This document shows positions 6,547 through 14,955 of a stretch of 14,955 nucleotides of DNA, one piece after another. Origin of the DNA: CAIXRL01 sp964619155 (GTDB lineage Bacteria; Eisenbacteria; RBG-16-71-46). The notes under the pieces are model-generated. The model was not told the origin of the DNA. It ran no database searches and worked only from the letters and a program-made list of their open reading frames with translations. The DNA lies in contig CAZUEM010000085.1 of assembly GCA_964619155.1 (NCBI GenBank), positions 1-14,955 on the forward strand. Reading direction: 5' to 3'. Within the stretch, counting starts at the first letter, position 1. Each line of letters starts with the position of its first letter. Position numbers and translations under genes: made by a program.

Positions 6547-7560
6547 TCACGGCGCCGCGAGCCGCGCGGCCAGCGCCAGCTCGCGCGGGCGCTGCGTGTA
6601 CCCGGGATGGCTCGCGGGCGAGTCCTCGGCCAGGTGGGCCCGCACGACCTCGGGGAGCCACTCCGTGCTCGGGGCGCCCCGGAACCCGAGCTCCGCCGCG
6701 GCCAGCGAAGGATCGGGCCGCGAGCACCAGGGCCCGCTGAACGGCGACACCTGCAGGTCGAGACCCGCGCCGGCGAGGTCGGCCTCGTCGCAGGGCACGA
6801 ACCGGGGCGCCACGCCCAGCGCGGACGCGGCGCGCCCGAGCAGCTCCCGGAGCGGCGGCTCGTCGGGTTGCGCGAGATTGTAGACGCTCCCGGCGGGCGA
6901 CAGGCCGCCCGCGAGCGAGGCCAGCACCCGCGCCACGTCCTCGGCCCACACGAAGCGCACCGGTTCGCGCCCGCCGCCCGGCAGGAGCAGCGGCCCGCCG
7001 TCGCGCAGGCGCTCGAGGTAGGCCCACAGCCGCCGCGTGCCGTCACCGGCGCCCTGCACCACGGGCAGGCGCAGCACGACGTCGCGCCCGCCGCGCGCGG
7101 CGGCGTGCGCGCGCAGGCTCGCCTCGGCCTCGCGCTTGCCGCGGCCGTACACCCAGTTCGCGTGGTCGCGCGTGCCCTCGGGCGGCTCGGGGATCAGCGG
7201 CAGTTCGCCGTCGGCCTCCCGCGACGGCGGGCGCCGTTCGTTCGCCACGAGATACACCTGCCCCGTCGAGATGAGCGCGTAGCGCGCGTCCGCCAGCGCG
7301 GGCAGGGCCAGAACCTGTTCGACCGCGGCGCCGTCGTAGGCGAGGAAGTCCACCACGAGGTCGCAGCGCGCGGGACCCGCGGCCCGCGCCAGCGCGCCGG
7401 GGTCCGCGCGCTCGCCTTCCACGTGCCGCACGCCGTCCACGACTCCCCGCCGGCCGCGGCTCAGGACGGTCACGTCGTGACCGGCGTCCCGCAGCGTCCG
7501 CGCCGCCGGCGTGCCGAGCAGTCCCGAGCCGCCGATGAGGAGCACCCGTGCCGCGCCCAT
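6547..7560 (-). CDS. NAD-dependent epimerase/dehydratase family protein (extended SDR)
   Basis: A 337-residue extended short-chain dehydrogenase/reductase. The N-terminal Rossmann motif is IGGSGLLG (9-16), with Ser34/Arg35 at the end of beta-2, which may favour NADP over NAD. The active-site region shows STGQVY (98-103) and YGRGK (138-142, Tyr138/Lys142 of YxxxK). GREPVRFVWAEDVARV later resembles the region in nucleotide-sugar epimerases where a conserved Asp precedes the helix. The C-terminal substrate domain is present, so length is normal. The substrate cannot be named. The ATG at 7560 has a GGAGGGAG run a few bases upstream. It follows the signalling operon on the same strand, 69 nt downstream and separated by a hairpin, so co-transcription is possible but uncertain. 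Confidence 0.88.
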   Translation of the reverse strand: MGAARVLLIGGSGLLGTPAARTLRDAGHDVTVLSRGRRGVVDGVRHVEGERADPGALARAAGPARCDLVVDFLAYDGAAVEQVLALPALADARYALISTGQVYLVANERRPPSREADGELPLIPEPPEGTRDHANWVYGRGKREAEASLRAHAAARGGRDVVLRLPVVQGAGDGTRRLWAYLERLRDGGPLLLPGGGREPVRFVWAEDVARVLASLAGGLSPAGSVYNLAQPDEPPLRELLGRAASALGVAPRFVPCDEADLAGAGLDLQVSPFSGPWCSRPDPSLAAAELGFRGAPSTEWLPEVVRAHLAEDSPASHPGYTQRPRELALAARLAAP

Positions 7561-7578
7561 CGCTCCCTCCCGTCCGTC

Positions 7579-7619
7579 GCGCTTCCCGCCGGCGCGCCGT
7601 GCGCGGGCCGGGGAAGCGC
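7579..7619 (-). promoter_or_regulatory. Hairpin between the receiver gene and the epimerase gene
   Basis: A perfect 9-bp outer stem (GCGCTTCCC at 7579-7587 with GGGAAGCGC at 7611-7619) encloses a GC-rich interior that can pair further (GCGC-CGT-GCGC). On the minus strand it begins 10 nt after the receiver stop codon and ends just before the epimerase ribosome binding site. No U-tract follows, so it may be a weak terminator, an mRNA-stability element or a translation-modulating leader. Confidence 0.45.
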
Positions 7620-7629
7620 CGGCAGGATA

Positions 7630-8271
7630 TCAGCGGCCGTCGGTTCCGGTCGCGGCGCCCGGCAGGCCGTCGGCCTCGCCGCAGCAGTCGGGGCAGCTTT
7701 CCGCGCGCGGCGCCGTCGCGAGCCAGGTCGTGACGTCCACCCACGCGCCCGAGGCCGCGCGCACGCGCCCGCAGTCGCCGCACACGGCCGCCCCCTCGCC
7801 GCGGGCCGCCAGTTCCGCGCGCGCGCGCTCCAGATCGGCGGCGACCCCGCGCAGCTCCAGCGCCGACTTCCGCAGGTCCTTCGTGAGCAGGACGATGCGC
7901 AGCCCGGCGCGGATGCGCGCCATCAGCTCGCCCTGGTCGCACGGCTTGACGAGGTAGTCGTCGGCGCCGGTCTCGAGCGCGAGCAGCTTGTCGTTGATCT
8001 CGCCCCGGGCGGTCAGGAGGATGAAGTACGGCGCCGCCTCGCGCAGGCCGGTCTTGACGGCCTGGCACAGCTCGAGCCCGTCCACCTGCGGCATCATCCA
8101 GTCCGAGAGCACGAGGTCGGGCTCGAACGACACGATCGCCTTCATGCCCTCGCGGCCGTCGGACGCGGTCTGCACCTGGTAGCCCTCGGCGTCGAGGCGC
8201 TTGGTGAGCACGCGCTGGAAGAACGGGTCGTCCTCGACGACGAGGATGCGCAGTTCGTTCGGGGCCTTCAC
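7630..8271 (-). CDS. Response regulator: receiver domain plus C-terminal Cys-rich (CxxC...CxxC) tail
   Basis: A 213-residue protein. Residues about 8-125 are a canonical receiver: acidic pair Asp14/Asp15, phospho-acceptor Asp57 in LVLSDWMMP, Thr87 and Lys109. A helical stretch (about 126-158, coiled-coil-like) leads to a tail with CGDC (164-167) and CPDCC (193-197), a probable zinc ribbon seen at the end of some receiver and PAS proteins. There is no DNA-binding or enzymatic output domain. The GTG start at 8271 is supported by GGAGGG four bases upstream and by its 4-base overlap (GTGA) with the stop of the preceding receiver gene. It is the last gene of the three-gene signalling operon and may be its output or docking protein. 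Confidence 0.9.
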   Translation of the reverse strand: MKAPNELRILVVEDDPFFQRVLTKRLDAEGYQVQTASDGREGMKAIVSFEPDLVLSDWMMPQVDGLELCQAVKTGLREAAPYFILLTARGEINDKLLALETGADDYLVKPCDQGELMARIRAGLRIVLLTKDLRKSALELRGVAADLERARAELAARGEGAAVCGDCGRVRAASGAWVDVTTWLATAPRAESCPDCCGEADGLPGAATGTDGR

Positions 8272-8672
8272 GCGGCCCTCCGCATCAGGCGCGCGGCCTG
8301 CGCCACGAACTCGGCGTGGTCGAGGATCGGCTTGGCGACGTAGTCGTCCGCGCGGCTCTCCGCGAGGAGCCGCTCCGCGTCGCCGCGCATCGCGTGCGCG
8401 GTGGCCAGCATCACCGGCAGCGCGGCCGTCGCCGGATCGGCCTTGAGCATGCGGCAGAGCGAGATGCCGTCCACCGGCCGGCCGTCCCACTCGGACTGTC
8501 CGAGCGAGACGTCGAGCACGACGAGCGCGACCGGGCGCGCGCGCAGCACGGCGAACATCTCGGCGGGGGCGTCGGTCACGGTGACCTCGCAGCCGAGGCG
8601 CTTCTCGAGGATCTTGCGGAACAGCGTCGCGTTGTGCGGGTCGTCCTCGACGACCAGGACGTGCGGGATCAT
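8268..8672 (-). CDS. Single-domain response regulator (receiver only)
   Basis: A 134-residue stand-alone receiver. It has the acidic pocket Glu9/Asp10/Asp11, phospho-acceptor Asp54 in VVLDVSLG, Thr91 and Lys114 in YVAKP. The loop after Asp54 is unusual: in place of the common MPxxDG it reads SLGQSEWDGRPVDG, about five residues longer. Single-domain receivers of this kind usually act as phosphate shuttles or allosteric partners. The ATG at 8672 overlaps the kinase stop by four bases (ATGA) and has GGGAGG four bases upstream, inside the kinase gene; its own stop overlaps the next start (GTGA). Confidence 0.92.
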   Translation of the reverse strand: MIPHVLVVEDDPHNATLFRKILEKRLGCEVTVTDAPAEMFAVLRARPVALVVLDVSLGQSEWDGRPVDGISLCRMLKADPATAALPVMLATAHAMRGDAERLLAESRADDYVAKPILDHAEFVAQAARLMRRAA

Positions 8673-11600
8673 GCGGCCTCCCGCGCATCGCCGGCGCCAT
8701 CGGCGTCCGCGGCCGGCTGCAGGTGCCGGCGCAGGGCTTCCGGCAGCACGTGCGGATCGGCGTGGACCTCGGACTTCGAGAGGATCTCGATCACGAGGCC
8801 CTGCTCGAGGAGCTGCCGCTCGCCGGCGTCCCGGGGCTCGGGGAAGTTCGTGAGCACGAGCACCGGCAGGTCGGGGTTCAGGCCCGAGAGCGTCAGCTCG
8901 CGCAGGACGTCGTAGCCGCTCACCTCGGGCATCATCAGGTCGAGCAGCAGGATGTCGAAGCCCTTCGGCTGGGTGCGCAGGACGTGCAGGCACTCCTCGC
9001 CGTTGTTCGCGACCTCGAGGTGGTAGCGGGCGGCCGGGAGCACCTTGCGGACGTAGGCCGCGACCGTGGCGTCGTCGTCCGCGAGCAGGACGCGCACGCT
9101 GCGGTCCCCGTTCGCGCCGACCAGGCTCTCGATGCGGGAGATCAGCGCGCGGGCGTCCACCGGCTTCACCATGTGCTCGGGCTTGCGCGTGAACGCGGTC
9201 GAGCGGAGCTTCTCGCGCAGCTCGCCGTCGAACCCGGTCACGAAGATCACCGGGATGTGGCGCGTGTCCGGCTCGGACGTCAGGCGGCGGGCGAGGTCCC
9301 ACCCGGTGCGCAGCGTCGCGCCGTCGCTGCACGAGAGCGCGTAGTCCAGCACGATGCAGGCGGGCGCCAGGCGCCGCACCAGCACCCACGCGGACTCCGC
9401 GTTCTCCGCCTCGACCGTGCGGTAGCCGCTGTGCTTGAGCACCTCGGTCATCAGGCGCCGCGACACCGCGTCGTCCTCGACGACCAGGACGAGCGAGCCT
9501 CCCGGGAAGCCCTCGATGCGCTCCGTCCCGCGTTCCGCCTCTTCGGGCGCGGGCAGCGACGCCTCGCCGCGCCACAGCGGCAGCGAGAAGTACATGCGCG
9601 TACCCCTGCCCTCGCCCTCGCTGTGGACGCCGATGATGCCGCCCATCAGCTCGACCAGGCTGCGCGAGATGGCGAGCCCGAGCCCGGTGCCGCCGAAGCG
9701 GCGCGTGGTGCTGCCGTCGCCCTGCACGAACTTCTCGAAGATCAGCTTCTGGCGGTCCGCCGGGATGCCCACGCCGGTGTCCTGCACCTCGACCAGCACG
9801 TGGCCCAGCGAGGCTCGCGAGCGGGCGCGCACGACGACGCTCCCGCGCGGCGTGAACTTGAGGCTGTTGCCCACGAGGTTCACGAGCACCTGCTTGACCT
9901 TGCCGAAGTCGCCGCGCGCCGCCTCGCCGGGCTCCATCTCGCACTCGAAGCGGAGTTCCACGCCGCGCTGCGCCGCCTGCACGTGGGTGATCGTGTAGAC
10001 CTCGTCGAAGACCTGCTGGAGGTCGAGCCGCTCGATCTCGAGCGAGAGCTTGCCCGCCTCGATCTTGGCGATGTCCAGCACGTCGTTGATGAGGCCGAGC
10101 AGGTGGCGCGAGCAGGCCAGGGCCTGCCGCAGGTAGTCGCGCTCCTCCTCGGGCGTGTCGCAGAGCCCGTCGAGGACGAGCTGCAGGAACCCGATCATGC
10201 CGTTGAGCGGCGTGCGCAGTTCGTGCGACGTGTTGGCGAGGAACTCGCTCTTGAGCCGCGAGGCCTCCTCGAGCTGGGCGTTGACCTCCTCGAGCCGCCG
10301 GTTCGTGGCCTCGAGCCCGGCCGCCGCCTCGCGCACGAGCCGTTCGGCCTCGACCCGCTCGCGGACGTCGCGGACGATCGCGGTGTGCAGGAGCTCGTCG
10401 CCCGCTTCCGCGGTGCCGATCGAGAACTCGACCGGAACCAGGCCGCCGTCGGTCTGGATGGCGGTGCCGTGGGTGACCGTGCCGCCGGCGGGCAGGGCCC
10501 GCTCGCCCCGCTCGTGGCCCCAGTACAGGACCTGCTGGAACGGGATGCCGTCCAGCGCGGACGCCTCCCGGCCGAAGAGCGCCGCGGCGGCCCGGTTGGC
10601 GCTGCGGATGCGGCCCTCGGCGTCGAACAGGATCATGGCGTCGAACGCCGTGTCGAAGACGGCCTGCATGCGGCGACGGTCGCGCTCGGTCACCTCGGCC
10701 TCGCGCCGCGCGAGACCGGCCCGGTAGACGCGGCGCCAGACCATCACGAGGCCGAGCACGAACAGCACGAGCCCGCCGTCGAGCAGCAGCAGCAGCCCCC
10801 ACGTGGCGCGAAGCCCGCTCATGGCGTCGGAGCGCGCCTCGGTGGCGACCAGCGACCAGCCGAGGTCGGGCAGGACGCGCGTCACGCCCCAGATCTCGGC
10901 GCCCCGGGCGTCGCGCACCTGCGCGCGCGACTCGATGCGGGCCGCGGCCATCGCGGCCAGCGCCGCCCCGGGCTCGGACAACGGGAACCGGGCGCCGGGA
11001 GCGAAGCCGAGCCGGTCGTCGGCGCCGCCGCCGGCGAGCACCAGCGCCTGATCGCCGTCCTGGCGCACGAGGTAGGCGCGGTTCGACCGGCCGAGACCCG
11101 GCCAGCCCGCGAGCAGCCGGCGGGTGATGTTCTCGCCGCGGTCGTGGACGACGACGGCGTGGTCGGGCATGCCGCGGCCGTCCTCGAGCGGCACCGCCAG
11201 CACGAGGCGCGAGCCGCTGGGATCGCCGAGCAGGTCCTCGCGAAGCGTCAGGGCGCGCTCGACCAGCCGGGCCGCGGCCCGTGGAGCGGGCAGGTCGTCG
11301 CCCGCCTGCCAGACCGCGCGGCCGCCGGCGTCCACGAGCTGCAGGCCGGCGAAGCCGTAACGCTCGCGCGCGAGCTCCAGGTCGTGCCGGGCCGCGGGGT
11401 CCAGGTCCGCGGCGTCGCCGTGCGCGATGCGCAGCAGCGCCGCGTTCAGCGTCGGGTCCTCGAGCGTGCCGAGCGCCTCGCGGCGGAAGGCGCCCAGCTT
11501 GCCGACGAGGTCGTCGCGGCGCAGCTCGGCGCTGGCCTCGAGGCGCTGCCAGCCGTCGCGCTCGGCGCGGCGGCTCGCGTTCTGGAAGACCACCACGTTG

Positions 11601-11782
11601 AGCGCGGAGACGCCGGCCACGAGCAGCAGGACGAAGCCGGCGAGGAGGCGGCGTCCCTCGCGCGTCCCGGCCGCCCCGAAGGGCAGCATGGAGCGGAGCG
11701 CCGCGGCCGGGCGGAGCCAGCGCGGTTCGGCGGCGCTCGTACGGGCGCCGCGGGCCTGTTCGTCGTGGTCGGGAGGTGCCAT
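8669..11782 (-). CDS. Membrane-bound hybrid histidine kinase (sensor-PAS-HisKA-HATPase-REC-REC)
   Basis: A 1037-residue kinase. TM1 about 47-68; an extracytoplasmic sensor about 69-325, possibly dCache-like; TM2 about 328-349; PAS about 370-475; a coiled coil about 476-510; HisKA with SHELRTP (519-525, phospho-acceptor His520); HATPase_c with N-box around Asn639, DTGVGIP (668-674) and GGTGLGL (697-703). Receiver 1 has Asp813, Thr849 and Lys873; receiver 2 has Asp948, Thr978 and Lys1003 (LSKSE). Receiver 1 has an atypical loop after Asp813 (YALSCSDGATLRTG) without MPxxDG; receiver 2 is canonical (DLMMPEVSG). All catalytic residues are present, so kinase activity is expected. It lacks an HPt domain and a DNA-binding output. 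The ligand is unknown. The ATG at 11782 has only a weak Shine-Dalgarno. It heads a three-gene operon with ATGA and GTGA overlaps. Confidence 0.95.
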   Translation of the reverse strand: MAPPDHDEQARGARTSAAEPRWLRPAAALRSMLPFGAAGTREGRRLLAGFVLLLVAGVSALNVVVFQNASRRAERDGWQRLEASAELRRDDLVGKLGAFRREALGTLEDPTLNAALLRIAHGDAADLDPAARHDLELARERYGFAGLQLVDAGGRAVWQAGDDLPAPRAAARLVERALTLREDLLGDPSGSRLVLAVPLEDGRGMPDHAVVVHDRGENITRRLLAGWPGLGRSNRAYLVRQDGDQALVLAGGGADDRLGFAPGARFPLSEPGAALAAMAAARIESRAQVRDARGAEIWGVTRVLPDLGWSLVATEARSDAMSGLRATWGLLLLLDGGLVLFVLGLVMVWRRVYRAGLARREAEVTERDRRRMQAVFDTAFDAMILFDAEGRIRSANRAAAALFGREASALDGIPFQQVLYWGHERGERALPAGGTVTHGTAIQTDGGLVPVEFSIGTAEAGDELLHTAIVRDVRERVEAERLVREAAAGLEATNRRLEEVNAQLEEASRLKSEFLANTSHELRTPLNGMIGFLQLVLDGLCDTPEEERDYLRQALACSRHLLGLINDVLDIAKIEAGKLSLEIERLDLQQVFDEVYTITHVQAAQRGVELRFECEMEPGEAARGDFGKVKQVLVNLVGNSLKFTPRGSVVVRARSRASLGHVLVEVQDTGVGIPADRQKLIFEKFVQGDGSTTRRFGGTGLGLAISRSLVELMGGIIGVHSEGEGRGTRMYFSLPLWRGEASLPAPEEAERGTERIEGFPGGSLVLVVEDDAVSRRLMTEVLKHSGYRTVEAENAESAWVLVRRLAPACIVLDYALSCSDGATLRTGWDLARRLTSEPDTRHIPVIFVTGFDGELREKLRSTAFTRKPEHMVKPVDARALISRIESLVGANGDRSVRVLLADDDATVAAYVRKVLPAARYHLEVANNGEECLHVLRTQPKGFDILLLDLMMPEVSGYDVLRELTLSGLNPDLPVLVLTNFPEPRDAGERQLLEQGLVIEILSKSEVHADPHVLPEALRRHLQPAADADGAGDAREAA

Positions 11783-11872
11783 CTCGCGGTCGCCCGCGGC
11801 GCTGGCCGCGGGCTTCCGGGTTCATCGGCCGGGGCGGCCCCCCGCTGCAGGGATATCGGGGCGCGACGCGAA
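11783..11872. other. Upstream region of the kinase operon
   Basis: About 90 bases between the typA hairpin and the kinase start. It should hold the promoter of the signalling operon, but I see no convincing -35/-10 pair. A perfect 7-bp inverted repeat, CCCGCGG (11793-11799) with CCGCGGG (11806-11812), sits 10-30 nt before the kinase ATG and could affect its translation. Confidence 0.4.
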
Positions 11873-11903
11873 GCGGCGGCCGCCCGCGCGGGGCAGCCGC
11901 CGC
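11873..11903 (-). terminator. Terminator-like hairpin downstream of typA
   Basis: On the minus strand an 8-bp perfect stem (GCGGCGGC with GCCGCCGC) continues inward with TGCCC/GGGCG, giving about 13 bp with one T-G wobble and a 5-nt loop. It starts about 24 nt after the typA stop codon and is followed by TTCGCGTC, a poor U-tract. Very GC-rich genomes often have such weak tails, so termination is likely but not certain. Confidence 0.55.
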
Positions 11904-11927
11904 CGTCCGCCCGATCCCGCGGGCGCC

Positions 11928-13777
<1,850 letters not shown>

Positions 13778-13781
<4 letters not shown>

Positions 13782-14955
13782 GGGGATGCCTCCAGGGGGC
13801 TGCGGGGGCCGTGGACGAACTCGAGCAGCCGGTCCCACCGGTCGCTCCGTTCCCACAGCGAGTCGTAGCTGTAGAGCGCGATGGCCGGGAAACCCAGCGC
13901 GCGCGCGCCTTTGATCTTGGCCGCCGCCGTGGCCGGCGGGGTGTTGTAGACCGCGATCCCGGGGACGAGCCGTTCGGTGCCCAGTTGCCCGGACATGGCC
14001 GCGAGCTGGTCCAGGACGGTCTGCACGGGGGGTGCGTAACACATCGGGAAGGCCCGGTCGAGCAGCCCCTCCCGCAGCCACGCGCCCCATGCCTGGCGCT
14101 TCTCGCGGGCGGCGGCGAGCGTGTCGGCGAGCACCGCCGCCGAGAGCGGCAGGCCGGGCCGCACGGCGTGCAGCGAGTCGCGCACCTCGCGCACCATGGC
14201 CGTGACCTGGTCGCGCCGGAACGCGGCCCAGGCCGAGTCCATCCGCGCCCGTTCGGGCGCCGGGAGCCTCCCGAAGGCGAGCGGGTCGGCCCCGGCCTCG
14301 AGCGCGAAGCGGGCGCGGGAGGTCGGGTCGTAGCCCACGTCCACGCCCGGGTGGCGGATGTAGTCGAGGTGGATGCCGTCCACCGGGTAGCGCGAGGCGA
14401 TCTCGCGGACGACGCCGGCGAGCCAGGTGCGCACGCCCGGGTGGGCGGGCGAGAGGAAGACGCCCTCGACCCGCAGCCGCTCGCGCTCGCGGCGCGAGAG
14501 GCGCGTCATGGCGCGCCCGTCGCGAAGCTTCGCCACCCACTCGGGGTGCGCGCGCAGCACGTGGCGCGGGTCGCGCGGCGGCTGGTCGGCGGACCACACC
14601 AGGCAGGCGTTGACCCACGCGTGCACCTCGAGCCCGGCCTCGTGGGCGAGCGGCAACAACTCGCCGAGCGGGTCGTGGTCGGCGCCGTTCAGGGCCTCGG
14701 GCGGCGGCAGCAGATCGCTGCGATACCAGGCGTCGCCGCGGCCCACGACCTGCACGAGCAGCCCGCGCACGCGCATGGCCCGGGCGCGCGCCACCAGCTT
14801 CGCGATCCCGTCCGGCTCCGCGAGCGTGCCGCGCACCACCCACAGGTACTCGACCGCGGGCGGCAGCGTGTCGCCGGGGGCCGTGACCGCCGGCACGTAC
14901 GCCGCGGCCGTGCCCGGGACCGCGAGCGCGGCGCCCGGGCCGCCGGCGGCCGGGC
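13778..14955 (-). CDS. GHL10-type glycoside-hydrolase-like secreted protein (5' end outside window)
   Basis: Residue numbers count from the GTG at 14896 (372 residues). The protein matches the GHL10 (DUF187) family of hypothetical TIM-barrel glycosidases: RGLLVQVVGRGDAWY (44-58), GLEVHAWVNA (88-97), FLSPAHPGVR (147-156), VDGIHLDYIRHP (172-183, with the conserved Asp178 and neighbours at the expected active site) and FPMCYAPP further on. That GTG is probably not the true start: the frame is open to the window edge and the upstream residues (GAALAVPGTAAAY) look like the end of a signal peptide with an Ala-rich cleavage site, so the gene should begin beyond 14955 and encode an exported protein. 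Substrate unknown; members are proposed to act on cell-wall or polysaccharide material. Its TGA overlaps the TTG start of typA. Confidence 0.88.
13789..13793 (-). promoter_or_regulatory. Ribosome binding site that fixes the TTG start of typA
   Basis: GGAGG on the minus strand, seven bases before TTG and inside the 3' end of the GHL10-like gene. No ATG or GTG lies in frame nearby that would give a plausible TypA N-terminus. Confidence 0.8.

Noticed and set aside
8268..11825. Kinase and first receiver as a single fused protein
   Set aside because: The long frame carrying the receiver is out of frame with the kinase; an ATGA overlap separates two genes.

Overview
The window is one piece of a very GC-rich bacterial chromosome (I estimate about 70% or more G+C), probably a draft or metagenome assembly because it carries a 100-N scaffold gap. 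The secreted M43 protease ends in a domain resembling the type IX secretion (T9SS) type A / FlgD-like sorting domain, with a YPNPF motif. Together with the GC content this suggests a high-GC lineage of the FCB superphylum. Candidatus Eisenbacteria or a relative would fit, but that is inference; no rRNA marker is present. I see no phage, IS element, CRISPR array or plasmid gene.

Layout. (1) 3-638 (+): C-terminal part of the isoprenoid enzyme IspG. (2) 639-804: convergent gap filled by a large, almost perfect inverted repeat (arms 644-673 and 771-800). (3) 805-2757 (-): a fusion of a YkuD L,D-transpeptidase/carboxypeptidase-type domain to a MurC/Mpl-type Mur ligase with no signal peptide, the most interesting gene here. 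(4) 2809-4065 (-): secreted M43 metalloprotease and its terminator. (5) 4276-5709 (+): DUF6986 / HpcH-HpaI-like aldolase, divergent from the protease. (6) 5719-6090 (-): DUF423 membrane protein. (7) 6153-6362: a 55-bp sequence present identically on both sides of the 100-N gap, almost certainly an assembly overlap. (8) 6370-6444 (-): tRNA-Asn(GTT) with encoded CCA, a recognisable promoter (6497-6526) and a strong terminator. (9) 6547-7560 (-): NAD-dependent epimerase/dehydratase. (10) 7630-11782 (-): three-gene signalling operon joined by 4-base overlaps: a hybrid histidine kinase with two receivers, a single-domain receiver, and a receiver with a Cys-rich tail. (11) 11873-11903: terminator-like hairpin after typA. 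(12) 11928-13781 (-): TypA/BipA GTPase with a TTG start overlapping the stop of (13) 13778-14955 (-): a GHL10-type glycoside-hydrolase-like protein whose 5' end lies outside the window.

How it works together. The IspG and YkuD-Mur ligase genes belong to isoprenoid and cell-wall supply; the fusion can be read as two successive peptidoglycan-recycling steps on one chain. The signalling operon holds four receiver domains and no DNA-binding output, which suggests a multi-step relay or protein-level output. The GHL10-typA pair looks translationally coupled. The rest is ordinary chromosomal housekeeping.
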